From the NCBI GenBank assembly GCA_902522415.1, contig CABYVI010000010.1, positions 1 to 43,292 on the forward strand: DNA of 43,292 nt, in the 5' to 3' direction. Source of the DNA: an uncultured SAR116 cluster alpha proteobacterium. Lineage in GTDB: Bacteria; Pseudomonadota; Alphaproteobacteria; Puniceispirillales; GCA-002684695. The position numbers were made by a program, and so were the translations under genes. The first letter of the stretch is position 1; each line of letters starts with the position of its first letter. The notes below the pieces were generated by a model that was not told the DNA's origin, searched no databases, and was given only the letters and a program-made list of their open reading frames with translations. Positions 8,722 through 16,882 of the stretch are shown here, piece after piece.

Positions 8722-9760
8722 TTTTTATGCTCTTTAAATCTAAAGCGGCAACTTCAGGCACAATATCTGATATCATTAGACCAGAAATTTGCTCTATTCC
8801 CGCTAAAAACTTTAGTTTATTTTTATCTCTTTTCATAGGCTGAAGAGCAATATAATGATGGAAACTACCTTCAAAACCTCTTGGAGGAAAATGGACTGCC
8901 ATAGTGTAAGGCATTGGTTTATCAAAAAGTGTATCTAATCGTTTTATTGAGGATATCAACTGGTTAGCAATTGAATTAATTTCTATATCAGACAGTTGGT
9001 TTATAGAATCAACCTTTTTAAAAGGTGCAATCCAGACTTCATATGGATACCTTGCAAATGGAGGAACAAACGAAATGGCATAATCATCATTTGAGATTTT
9101 GAGTTCTTCAGAAATTGATTTTACTAAGTTATTTACTATATTATTTTCTTTTTGGTTTATTGCTTGTCGATTAATAATTTCAGGTATCATGGACATAGCA
9201 TAAATTTGTCCATGTGGATGTTCTAACGTTACTCCTATCTCCTCACCTTTGTTTTCAAAAGGTAGAACGTATTTAATTTGTTTGTCTTGCATTAGATGTA
9301 TATAACGTTCACTCCAGACTTTCATTAGAAGAGAAACTTGTTCAATGCTCAATAATTTTAAGCTTGCATTGTGATCCGATGTATACGATACGACTTCGCA
9401 TCTTCCGTATGCTTGTTCATTAAATATCCCATCAATTTTTGTAATATTTTGTGGAATAATACTAAGGGTGGAAAATCTATTATCAAAAACTGCAATTTCA
9501 TAGTCTGTAACAGGGATGTCAGTAACAGTCTTACCTCTAACACTTGCACAAAGAGGGCAATTATTTTCACTTGGAAGAAAAGTTCTTGATTGTCTAATTG
9601 GAGAATAGAAAACCCATTCATTTCTTAAAGAATTCCATCTCATATGCTGACCTTTTTGGTCAACTGAAGATAACCCTTTTATTTTTTTGTATTCTTTTTT
9701 ATTAAGGCTATATAAATATAGTTTTCTGCATTTGCCTCTGTCTATAACTTTACAGAACAT
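8714..9760 (-). CDS. galT: Galactose-1-phosphate uridylyltransferase
   Basis: A 348-residue HIT-superfamily nucleotidyltransferase that exchanges UMP between UDP-glucose and galactose 1-phosphate. Seen: MRWNSLRNEWVFYSPIR (40–56), a zinc-type CPLC pair (68–71), FDNRFSTL (92–99), the catalytic HPHGQIYAM (181–189; the second His accepts UMP), and a C-terminal HFPPRGFEGSFHHYIALQP zinc/substrate region. The N-terminal 39 residues before MRWN form a short beta segment found in several alphaproteobacterial homologues, so the upstream ATG at 9760 is accepted; ATG at 9643 (MRWN) is less likely. It is first in the galT–galK–MFS operon and divergent from the DUF4864 gene across 119 bp. Confidence 0.94.
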   Translation of the reverse strand: MFCKVIDRGKCRKLYLYSLNKKEYKKIKGLSSVDQKGQHMRWNSLRNEWVFYSPIRQSRTFLPSENNCPLCASVRGKTVTDIPVTDYEIAVFDNRFSTLSIIPQNITKIDGIFNEQAYGRCEVVSYTSDHNASLKLLSIEQVSLLMKVWSERYIHLMQDKQIKYVLPFENKGEEIGVTLEHPHGQIYAMSMIPEIINRQAINQKENNIVNNLVKSISEELKISNDDYAISFVPPFARYPYEVWIAPFKKVDSINQLSDIEINSIANQLISSIKRLDTLFDKPMPYTMAVHFPPRGFEGSFHHYIALQPMKRDKNKLKFLAGIEQISGLMISDIVPEVAALDLKSIKID

Positions 9761-9879
9761 TTTGTAATCCAGTGGAAATTTTTAAATAGTTTATTATATA
9801 TTAAATTCTGCATTAATTAATATAAATTTTTAAAATAAGTCATTACTACTAATAAGCTTAATTTGTTTGGAGACATATT

Positions 9880-10335
9880 ATGAAAAATATAATTATTTTA
9901 GCTATTCTATTGCTTTCTTCTAAAATTGCTTTTGCTGACAATCTTGTTAAACCAAGCCCAGATATAAATCCTATTGATGTTGTTGAAGTTCAGCTCTTCG
10001 CTCTTCAATCAAATGATGAAAGTGATTTTGGTATAAGACAAACATGGGAATTTGCGCACCCAAGAAACAAAATGGCAACAGGTCCCCTTCCAAGATTTAT
10101 AAGTATGATTAAAACTCCAGCTTACTCAATTTTGCTAAATAACCTAAAATTTGAAACAAGAGAAATTTTCAATGATGGTAAAACTGCCGGAATTGCAGTG
10201 CGAATTGAAGCTAAAGACAACAAAGCATATACATATATGTGGACACTAGAGAAAATTATAGAAGAGGGACCATTAAATGGTATTTGGATGACTTCTGGTG
10301 TTTCATCCCCAAGATTACTAGCTGAGGGATCTTAA
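9880..10335 (+). CDS. Exported DUF4864 protein
   Basis: A 151-residue protein with a cleavable signal peptide (KN-IIILAILLLSSKIAFA, cut near residue 19–20). The mature part follows the DUF4864 pattern: NPIDVVEVQLFALQSND, FGIRQTWEFAHPRNKMATGPLPRF, MIKTPAYSILL and a final WTLEKI–GIWMTSGVSSP segment. The fold is expected to be NTF2-like. The function is unknown; a periplasmic location is expected. The start has GGAGA upstream. The gene sits alone on the plus strand between the galT and glpK genes and converges with glpK, only 4 bp apart, so its place in the sugar block may be coincidental. Confidence 0.8.
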   Translation: MKNIIILAILLLSSKIAFADNLVKPSPDINPIDVVEVQLFALQSNDESDFGIRQTWEFAHPRNKMATGPLPRFISMIKTPAYSILLNNLKFETREIFNDGKTAGIAVRIEAKDNKAYTYMWTLEKIIEEGPLNGIWMTSGVSSPRLLAEGS

Positions 10336-10339
10336 TTAC

Positions 10340-11815
10340 TTAAGTTAAAGTTTTTGAAACATAGTAATCCCATTTTTTTAGTAGATCATTTCTAATGCTT
10401 TTATTCATACTAGGTGTATAACTTTTATCAGGTGTCCAAAGTTTAGATACTTCTTCAAGTGATGAGTATTTTCCATCAGAATAGGCAGCCATCATGGCTA
10501 CTCCAAGTGCAGTTGTTTCTGTAACTTTCGGTTTTTTAACATTTATATTTAAAATGTCTGCTAGAAATTGCATTAGCCAATGATTCTCAGTCATGCCTCC
10601 ATCAACTTTTAAGGTTGACGGATCTATACCATCCTCAGACATTGCTTTAAAAAGGTCTCTAGTTTGATAAGCAACGGACTCAATCGCAGCTCTAGTTAGT
10701 TCATATTTACCAGTGTCTCTGGTTATGCCATACAAAGCCCCTCTGGCATCTGCATCCCAGTGTGGACACCCTAAGCCAGTAAAAGCAGGCACTAAAAATA
10801 CATTAGAATTACTATCCATTGATTCAACGATTTCTTGAGTTTCATTAGCATTTTTAATAATATTGAGACTATCTCTAAGCCATTGAACAACTGCCCCTGC
10901 AACAAAAATAGAGCCTTCTAAAGCATATGTTGCTTTTCCATCAACCTTATAACAAATTGTCCCTAATAATCGTGATTTCGAATGAATAATCTTATCTCCA
11001 GAGTTGATAATTACAAAACAACCTGTACCATATGTTGACTTTATACTTCCTGGGGTTAAACAAGCTTGTCCAACAGCTGCAGCTTGCTGATCACCTAAAA
11101 TAGATAAAACAGGCAATTCAAAATCCAGCACTTGTTTTGATACTTTCCCAAAGTTACTATTAGAATCCATTACTTTTGGCATAATAGATTTAGGAACATC
11201 AAAAATCTTAAGTAACTCTTCATCCCATTCAAGTTTTTCTATATTGTAAAGGCTTGTTCTTGATGCATTTGTTGCGTCTGTTGCATGGACTTTTTTATCA
11301 GTTAATCTCCAGAGTAAAAAGCTATCAACTGTTCCAAAGCATAATTCATTATTATTAGCTTTGGACCTTGCTTCAGGAACATTATCTAAAATCCATTTAA
11401 TCTTTGAAGCACTGAAGTAAGGATCTATAACTAAACCTGACTTGCTAACAATTTTATTTTCAAGGCCGTCATTAACTAGTTTTTTACAGAAATCTGAAGT
11501 CCTTCTGTCTTGCCAAACAATTGCATTGTAAATGGGTTTCCCAGTTTTTTTATCCCAAACTATTGTTGTTTCTCTTTGGTTGGTAATACCAATACCACGT
11601 ATTTTATGACTTTTAGCCACATCTGAATAATAAAGTTTACTAAGTACAGATTTTGTAGTTTCCCATATTTCTTCAGGATTATGTTCAACCCACCCAGGTT
11701 TGGGATAGATTTGATTAAATTCCTCTTGATAAGAATTAAAAATACTTCCATCTTCTCCAAATAGTATTGCTCTACTGCTGGTTGTTCCCTGATCAATAGA
11801 AATATAAGTGTCCAT
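10340..11815 (-). CDS. glpK: Glycerol kinase
   Basis: A 491-residue FGGY-family kinase that makes sn-glycerol 3-phosphate from glycerol and ATP. Seen: the ATPase phosphate-1 loop SIDQGTTSSRAILF (6–19), GITNQRETT and the NAIVWQDRRT segment (about 75–103) that carry glycerol-binding residues, DATNASRTSLYN (about 179–190), the phosphate-2 loop STYGTGCF (about 260), and the adenosine motif DGGMTENHWLMQ (about 403–414). The length matches GlpK (about 500). The gene is 65 bp downstream of the glycerophosphodiesterase gene in the same direction, so the two would yield and trap glycerol. No glpD is present in the window. Confidence 0.95.
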   Translation of the reverse strand: MDTYISIDQGTTSSRAILFGEDGSIFNSYQEEFNQIYPKPGWVEHNPEEIWETTKSVLSKLYYSDVAKSHKIRGIGITNQRETTIVWDKKTGKPIYNAIVWQDRRTSDFCKKLVNDGLENKIVSKSGLVIDPYFSASKIKWILDNVPEARSKANNNELCFGTVDSFLLWRLTDKKVHATDATNASRTSLYNIEKLEWDEELLKIFDVPKSIMPKVMDSNSNFGKVSKQVLDFELPVLSILGDQQAAAVGQACLTPGSIKSTYGTGCFVIINSGDKIIHSKSRLLGTICYKVDGKATYALEGSIFVAGAVVQWLRDSLNIIKNANETQEIVESMDSNSNVFLVPAFTGLGCPHWDADARGALYGITRDTGKYELTRAAIESVAYQTRDLFKAMSEDGIDPSTLKVDGGMTENHWLMQFLADILNINVKKPKVTETTALGVAMMAAYSDGKYSSLEEVSKLWTPDKSYTPSMNKSIRNDLLKKWDYYVSKTLT

Positions 11816-11880
11816 TATTTCTCTCTTCTATACTGTGGTCTGATAAATATACTAACAAAAAAAAATAAAAAAAATCTTTT

Positions 11881-12603
11881 TTATTTAAATTTTAAAGGAT
11901 CATCAGTTATTACTCCTGATAACCCAAATTTCCACAAAGCATCTATTTCTTGAGGGTTGTTGCATGTGTATACATAAGTTTGAATATCTAGTTTACTCAT
12001 TTGTTTTATTTGATCACAGGTCACTGATTTATAATCTAAATGTATTGTAGTTGCATTTAAATCTCTAACATTTAGTTCCCAGTTTTTAGGAAGACTCTCA
12101 TACAAAATACCAACAGGTATTTGACTTGAATATTTTCTTAATAAAAACAGAGAATCTAAATCAAAAGAAGTTACTAAAACTTGATTTTTTATATTAGTTT
12201 TTTTTATAGCTTGTAATAAATTTGAAACTAATCTTTCTCTGTATGAGCTTTTAATTGGTTGATAAAATTTCATCTCTATATTCAATTTTAGCTTACTTTT
12301 TTTACAATACCTAAGCAATTCTTCCATTGTTGGAATCTTCTGAAAAAAATAGTTTTTGGGCTTGATTTCTCCAACGTTAATTGTTTTTAATTCTTTTTTT
12401 GTTATTTCTTTGACTAGACCAGTAGCATCAGATGTTCTGTCTAAAGTATCATCATGTATGACTAAAAGTATTTCTTCATTTGTTAGTTGCACATCACATT
12501 CAGCCCATTCAATGCCATTTTGTACACACCACTCAAAACCTGAGATTGTATTTTCAGGTTTATATTTAGCAGCACCCCTATGGCCACAAATTTTTGACAT
12601 CAT
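11881..12603 (-). CDS. ugpQ: Glycerophosphodiester phosphodiesterase
   Basis: A TIM-barrel GDPD enzyme (241 residues from this start) that hydrolyses glycerophosphodiesters to glycerol 3-phosphate and an alcohol. Motifs: ICGHRGAAKYKPENTISGF (His-Arg and Glu-Asn active-site pairs), EWAECDVQLT (Glu-x-Asp metal ligands), VIHDDTLDRTSDATG (second catalytic His), and LNIEMKF (metal Glu). There is no signal peptide, so it is cytosolic like UgpQ. Start: a TTG at 12618 would extend it, but GAGAG in that stretch lies about 10 bases before ATG at 12603, making 12603 (or 12600) the better start. It precedes glpK in the same direction. In marine cells this activity serves phosphate and glycerol salvage from lipids. 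Confidence 0.88.
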   Translation of the reverse strand: MMSKICGHRGAAKYKPENTISGFEWCVQNGIEWAECDVQLTNEEILLVIHDDTLDRTSDATGLVKEITKKELKTINVGEIKPKNYFFQKIPTMEELLRYCKKSKLKLNIEMKFYQPIKSSYRERLVSNLLQAIKKTNIKNQVLVTSFDLDSLFLLRKYSSQIPVGILYESLPKNWELNVRDLNATTIHLDYKSVTCDQIKQMSKLDIQTYVYTCNNPQEIDALWKFGLSGVITDDPLKFK

Positions 12604-12696
12604 AATAGTATCTCTCAAATTTTAATTGTAATAACCAAATAAATTAAATATTAAATAAACAATAAGTACTTAACTCATATTTCATGGAGGAAACAG

Positions 12697-13215
12697 TTGT
12701 TTAAAAAAATAATAGCTCTAATAACATCATTTTTTATTGTTGAACAGGTTGCTTCAGCGAGTGAAGCGAATGGAGATAAAATACTTCTTAACACTTCAAA
12801 AGGTGAAATAGTTATAAAGCTATTGCCTGATATAGCACCGGTCCACGTATCAAGAATAGTTGAACTTGTTAAATCTGGATTTTATGATGGTATTATTTTT
12901 CATAGAATTATTCCTGGGTTTATGGCTCAAACAGGAGACCCAAAAGGGAACGGAACTGGTGGAAGTGGAACTAATCTTAAAGCTGAGTTTTCTGATTACC
13001 AATATATTTATGGAACTGTTGGTATGGCAAGAACAATGGATCCCAATAGTGCTGACAGCCAATTCTTCATTTGCTTTGATGGATGTGGACATCTTACTGG
13101 ACAATATACTGTGTGGGGACAGGTAGAAACTGGTATGGAAGCTGTTGAAGCACTTAATGTTGGTGAGCCTCCCTCAGACCCAGACAAAATTATTAGTGCA
13201 AAAATAATTAATTAG
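12697..13215 (+). CDS. Exported cyclophilin-type peptidyl-prolyl isomerase
   Basis: A 172-residue protein: signal peptide (about 1–21, KKIIALITSFFIVEQVASA) followed by a complete cyclophilin domain. Seen: ILLNTSKGEIVIKLLPD, FYDGIIFHRIIPGFMAQTGDP (catalytic Arg and Phe region), GTGGSG, GMARTMDPNSADSQFFICF, and GQYTVWGQV. It speeds cis-trans proline isomerization, probably on periplasmic proteins. The start is TTG at 12697, set by GGAGG at 12686–12690; the ATG at 12684 closes after six codons, so it cannot be used. The usual Trp of cyclosporin binding is replaced by a His in CGHLTGQYTVWG, as in many bacterial members. It stands alone and converges with the stress-protein gene 3 bp away. Confidence 0.92.
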   Translation: MFKKIIALITSFFIVEQVASASEANGDKILLNTSKGEIVIKLLPDIAPVHVSRIVELVKSGFYDGIIFHRIIPGFMAQTGDPKGNGTGGSGTNLKAEFSDYQYIYGTVGMARTMDPNSADSQFFICFDGCGHLTGQYTVWGQVETGMEAVEALNVGEPPSDPDKIISAKIIN

Positions 13216-13218
13216 GTT

Positions 13219-13707
13219 TTAAGTCAGAGCATCTATCTCCTCATCAGACATTGTGTCAGGGATTAAAGTTATTGGCACCCTAAAATTTAATGCACCTCTC
13301 GAGGTTACGTGAGATACAAGTGGTCCTGGACCTGAACTTCCGGTTGATACTGCTAGAACAAGAATTGATATTATCTTTTCTTCATTTATTAAATTCACTA
13401 ATTCCTCTTTGGCATCGCCTTCTCGAACGTATAGAACAGGCATTTGACCAGTAATTTCAATAACAGTTTTACCTATTTGTCGAAGCAATTTTTCAGCATT
13501 TTCTCTGGCTTCAGTTCTCATGATCTCGGCTACACCGGCAAAATGTTGGAATTCAGCTGGACTTAAACATTTAAATAAAGCTACTTTTCCACCAGTTGAT
13601 GCTGCACGTTTACAAGCATATCTAATAGCATGGTGTTGTTCTTCTGAAGCATCTATAACAACAAGGAAAACCCTTTCTTTTACCGCATCTAATTTTTTCT
13701 TAGCCAT
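13219..13707 (-). CDS. Universal stress protein (UspA family)
   Basis: A 162-residue alpha/beta protein of the UspA family. It starts RVFLVVIDASEEQHHAIRYACKRAA, the first strand and helix with the nucleotide Asp, and has the ATP-site loop LAVSTGSSGPGPLVSHV (a G-x2-G-x9-G-S type pattern, somewhat relaxed). It probably binds ATP and acts as a cytosolic stress or survival factor; the partner is unknown. Start: a TTG at 13731 would overlap the upstream gene, but GAGG lies six bases before ATG at 13707, giving MAKKKLDAV. It is 20 bp downstream of the TIGR02186 gene, so it is probably in the same transcript as the TauE-like permease. Confidence 0.88.
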   Translation of the reverse strand: MAKKKLDAVKERVFLVVIDASEEQHHAIRYACKRAASTGGKVALFKCLSPAEFQHFAGVAEIMRTEARENAEKLLRQIGKTVIEITGQMPVLYVREGDAKEELVNLINEEKIISILVLAVSTGSSGPGPLVSHVTSRGALNFRVPITLIPDTMSDEEIDALT

Positions 13708-13727
13708 ACAATCCTCACTAATTTTAA

Positions 13728-14477
13728 TCAAACTTTCCTAAATCCTACTGCTGCTAAATATCCAGCAAATACTGCTAAAACAATTGCAAATATACCATAA
13801 AAAGTAGAATAATCATGAGCAAAACTATAAATTTTTGAACCCATACCAGTTTTCTTTACAAATATTTGAGTGTTTTCTTCAGAAATTTTTTCCCCATTTC
13901 TAAGATGTAAAATTTTTACATCATAGTTCCCAGGAAGGACTGTTGCTGGTAAAATAACTGGAGCTCTAAATAATTTATTATCTTTAATTTCAATTTTATT
14001 TTTACCTGTACCTTTTTTTGTAATCCACATTTCATTTTTTTTCATTCTAGAGTCAAAGCTGTTAATCCAATCATCTAGATTTCTATACTTTTGTGGATTT
14101 TTAGAAATTAGTTTCAAGTTTGAACTACCAAGATTATTTAATGCTAAATAATTTAAACTTTCACTGCTTACTTTTGATTTGCTAAATATTGAATAATAAA
14201 AAGAAGGAACATTTTTGAAAGTAACACTTTCTTTATTGATCCATATGCCAGAGATATAATCTTTTTTATATATCGTTGCTTCTGTTTTTGGACCTTCAAT
14301 GAAAATAAATAAATCATCACCTTCTTGGCCATCGTAAGTACCAAATAAAAATAATTCTGCACCGTTAAATCCTGTATTAATATTTATAGAATCATTCGAT
14401 AGGTCAGCAACTATAGACTTAGCAAAACTTATATTCACAAAAAATATTGATAAAAAAACTATTATTAATTTTTTCAT
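13728..14477 (-). CDS. TIGR02186-family membrane-anchored periplasmic protein
   Basis: About 249 residues from ATG at 14477. An N-terminal signal segment (KKLIIVFLSIFFVNISFA) precedes a beta-rich domain with ININTGFNGAELFLFGTYD and DLFIFIEGPKTEATIYKK. A further region with RAPVILPATVLPGNYDVKI follows, and then one C-terminal transmembrane helix (FYGIFAIVLAVFAGYLAAVGF). This matches TIGR02186, a family of unknown function seen beside TauE/SafE exporters in alphaproteobacteria. The start is set by an ATGA overlap with the upstream permease stop (14474–14477); an upstream in-frame ATG at 14543 would lie inside the permease gene. The mature domain would face the periplasm, so it may be an accessory subunit of the exporter. 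That role is inferred. Confidence 0.82.
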   Translation of the reverse strand: MKKLIIVFLSIFFVNISFAKSIVADLSNDSININTGFNGAELFLFGTYDGQEGDDLFIFIEGPKTEATIYKKDYISGIWINKESVTFKNVPSFYYSIFSKSKVSSESLNYLALNNLGSSNLKLISKNPQKYRNLDDWINSFDSRMKKNEMWITKKGTGKNKIEIKDNKLFRAPVILPATVLPGNYDVKILHLRNGEKISEENTQIFVKKTGMGSKIYSFAHDYSTFYGIFAIVLAVFAGYLAAVGFRKV

Positions 14478-15388
14478 CTTTTTATCTCTATTGAAAAAAT
14501 ATCTTCTGGTGTTAGCGTTAAATCCATAAATAGTTTGAAACAAACTGCTAACACAAGTAGAGCCAAAAGACCTCTCAGTTGCTCGCCTCTCAGTAAAGAG
14601 CTTGCGTTACTTCCTATTTGTGCTCCAATTACGCCTCCAATCATAAGTAAACCTGCTAAAACAATATCTACTGTTTGAGTTGTTATAGATTGTAAGAATG
14701 TTACATTTGCAGTTACAAAAATAATTTGGAACAGAGAGGTTCCAACAACCACAGCAGTAGGCATTCCTAAAACGTATATCATCGCAGGAACAAGTATAAA
14801 ACCACCCCCAACTCCCATTATAGCAGATAACATACCCACAAAAGCTCCAATAAATAATGGCAACAATGCACTTATATATAACTTGGATCGTCTAAATCTT
14901 ATTTTAAATGGCAATCCATGAAGCCAATTGTGTTGGTGCAACTTTCCTCGGGATGCTCCGGGGGTTCTGGATTTTAATATAGCTTTTGAAGATTCCCATG
15001 CCATTAAAAAACCAATTAAGCCAAGAAAAACTACATATGCTAATCTGATTACTAGCTCTATTTGACCAATGGTTTTAAGAAATGCAAATAGCCAAACCCC
15101 AAAAGAAGAGCCTATCAAACCTCCAATTAATAAAATAAAGCCCATTGTAAAATCAACATTTCTTTTTCTCCAATGAGCTAATACTCCTGATACTGATGAA
15201 GCAACTATTTGATTTGCTTCAGTAGAGACTGCAACTGCAGCAGGTATTCCTAAAAAAATTAATAGAGGTGTCATGAGAAAACCTCCTCCAACCCCAAATA
15301 AACCTGAAAGAAAACCAACCATTCCACCTAAGCCAGTTATAGCAAAAACATTCATTGAAACTTCAGCAATGGGTAGGTAAATGTACAT
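14474..15388 (-). CDS. TauE/SafE-family sulfite/sulfonate exporter-like permease
   Basis: A 304-residue membrane protein with about 8–9 hydrophobic segments and the two family half-repeats: GFLSGLFGVGGGFLMTPLLIF near the start (about 25–45) and GMLSAIMGVGGGFILVPAMIY in the middle (about 185–205). TauE/SafE proteins export sulfite, sulfoacetate or other organic anions; the substrate cannot be read here. A charged loop of about 30 residues (TPGASRGKLHQHNW) separates the halves. The start at 15388 is accepted; Met12 is an alternative. The stop overlaps the start of the TIGR02186 gene (ATGA), so the two are translationally coupled. Confidence 0.88.
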   Translation of the reverse strand: MYIYLPIAEVSMNVFAITGLGGMVGFLSGLFGVGGGFLMTPLLIFLGIPAAVAVSTEANQIVASSVSGVLAHWRKRNVDFTMGFILLIGGLIGSSFGVWLFAFLKTIGQIELVIRLAYVVFLGLIGFLMAWESSKAILKSRTPGASRGKLHQHNWLHGLPFKIRFRRSKLYISALLPLFIGAFVGMLSAIMGVGGGFILVPAMIYVLGMPTAVVVGTSLFQIIFVTANVTFLQSITTQTVDIVLAGLLMIGGVIGAQIGSNASSLLRGEQLRGLLALLVLAVCFKLFMDLTLTPEDIFSIEIKR

Positions 15389-15520
15389 TTCTATTTAACT
15401 TATTGAATATAAAAGTATGATTACACCTATGGAGATAATAATTGCAATGAGTTTGTTTATTAATTTAAATAAATTATATAATAAAAATGAAATTATAGTA
15501 AATTAACTTTTTAATTTTAA

Positions 15521-15997
15521 ATGTCGAGTAAAGAACTACATAATTATGATATTAGAATTGCTTCAAACGGTGACTGGTATCATGAAGGAACAAAAATTCA
15601 AAGAATAGAACTTGTAAAACTATTTGCTTCAGTTCTTAACAAAAGAGATGATAATAAGTATTGGCTAACAACACCTAAAGAAGAAGGTGTTATTAAAGTT
15701 GATGATGCACCATTTGTAATTACAAAAATGGATTACTCTGGAGAAATTGAAACAGCTAATTGTTGGTTTACAACGAACTTAGAGGATAAGATTTTATTAA
15801 GTAAAAACAATCCCTTAAGGCTAGATTTTGACAACAATAAAAACCCAAGACCATATGTTTATCTTTTTAGAGGTATGGAAGCCTTAATACTGAGGCAAGT
15901 TTATTATGAAATAGTCAAATATGCTGTAAAAGACGAAAATGGAATTTACGGTATATGGAGTGACAATACTTTTTTCCATATTGAACAAAAACAATAG
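15521..15997 (+). CDS. DUF1285 protein
   Basis: A 158-residue protein following the DUF1285 pattern: DIRIASNGDWYHEGTKIQRIELVKLFASVL (about 9–38), YWLTTPKEEGVIKVDDAPFVI (47–67), and RPYVYLFRGMEALILRQVYYEIVKYA (106–131). No signal peptide or membrane helices. Function is unknown. It heads a rightward run DUF1285–NUDIX–small membrane protein–CCA transferase that I recall as a conserved alphaproteobacterial neighbourhood, which hints at a link to nucleotide or RNA metabolism. The gap to the next gene is 12 bp. The 132-bp gap upstream (15389–15520) is AT-rich with no other gene supported. Confidence 0.85.
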   Translation: MSSKELHNYDIRIASNGDWYHEGTKIQRIELVKLFASVLNKRDDNKYWLTTPKEEGVIKVDDAPFVITKMDYSGEIETANCWFTTNLEDKILLSKNNPLRLDFDNNKNPRPYVYLFRGMEALILRQVYYEIVKYAVKDENGIYGIWSDNTFFHIEQKQ

Positions 15998-16009
15998 TAA
16001 ATTTTTTCA

Positions 16010-16588
16010 ATGGTTTCAATGAGCATAAAACACATAACTGAAAAATTTAATAATCTTTCATCTTCTTCAATTACGAAAATTAAATCTGATTATAAAAAAT
16101 CGGCAGTTATGTGTTTGTTTTTTGAAAATGATAATAATGTTTATATTCTTTTAACAAAGAGATCTGAAAAATTAAAAAATCATGCAGGGGAAATATGCTT
16201 TCCAGGAGGAAGAATTGAAAAAAATGATAAAAATTTGCTCGATACTGCCTTAAGAGAAACTTTTGAAGAAGTTGGTGTGTCTAGAGATAAAATAAAAGTC
16301 ATTGGTCAATTAGATGACTATATAACAGGAACAGGCTTTCATATAAGTACTTTTGTAGGAATATTAAAACCTAAACAAAAATTACTTATGAATAAAAACG
16401 AAGTATCCGAAATAATTTATCTTCCTTTAGATGTTCTTCAAAATAGAAAAAATTTTATTTGGTCTTGTAAGAAATTTGGTAACAAAAAATATAAATTTTG
16501 GAAAATTAATTATTTTGATTATAATATATGGGGAGCAACAGCATCAATTATAGTAAGCTTAGCTTCTAAAATTTTTATCAATAAATAA
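16010..16588 (+). CDS. NUDIX hydrolase, CoA pyrophosphatase-like
   Basis: A 192-residue protein with an N-terminal beta strand pair (SAVMCLFFENDNNVYILLTKRSEKLKNHAGEICFPGG) and a Nudix box GGRIEKNDKNLLDTALRETFEEVGV (about 64–88) bearing the REtxEEvG metal-binding core. The HAGEICFPGG lead-in is the mark of the CoA pyrophosphatase subgroup, which cleaves CoA and its oxidized forms to phosphopantetheine and adenosine 3',5'-bisphosphate. It is cytosolic. The start may be ATG at 16010 or 16019. It sits between DUF1285 and a small membrane protein, with 12- and 19-bp gaps, so co-transcription is likely. Confidence 0.88.
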   Translation: MVSMSIKHITEKFNNLSSSSITKIKSDYKKSAVMCLFFENDNNVYILLTKRSEKLKNHAGEICFPGGRIEKNDKNLLDTALRETFEEVGVSRDKIKVIGQLDDYITGTGFHISTFVGILKPKQKLLMNKNEVSEIIYLPLDVLQNRKNFIWSCKKFGNKKYKFWKINYFDYNIWGATASIIVSLASKIFINK

Positions 16589-16607
16589 AAAGGGATATTA
16601 TTCAATT

Positions 16608-16868
16608 ATGAAAAGGCTAATTTTTATTGGACTAGCATTAATAATTCCAGTTTTGATTTGGTGGGTAGAGAGTAAAATTGCAAAAAAAAAAGGTGAAAGC
16701 TTCTCCGGGCCATCAGTGTTGATGTTATCTGGTATTGCATTAAGTATCTTTATTTTAATTGTTGGACTTCTTTTATCACAGTCTTCAAATGCCCCAAGTG
16801 GGTCTGAATATTTTCCAGCAAAAGTTGAGAATGGAGAAATTATTTCAGGTGGTTTTAAAAAAAATTAA
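16608..16868 (+). CDS. Small two-helix membrane protein, DUF6111-like
   Basis: An 86-residue protein with two transmembrane helices (about 3–19 RLIFIGLALIIPVLIWW, and 38–60 LMLSGIALSIFILIVGLLL) and a short tail ending EYFPAKVENGEIISGGF. The tail pattern Y-x-P-A-x-x-x-x-G-x-I-x-x-G, the size and the position between a NUDIX hydrolase and a CCA transferase fit DUF6111 of alphaproteobacteria. The function is unknown. AAGGGAT precedes the start. The family call is from synteny and pattern memory rather than a search. Confidence 0.7.
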   Translation: MKRLIFIGLALIIPVLIWWVESKIAKKKGESFSGPSVLMLSGIALSIFILIVGLLLSQSSNAPSGSEYFPAKVENGEIISGGFKKN

Positions 16869-16882
16869 AACCATAAGTCATT

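Noticed and set aside
15417..15506. 29-codon plus-strand frame with a slightly hydrophobic middle in the gap before DUF1285
   Set aside because: No good ribosome binding site at its start, low complexity sequence and no recognisable protein.
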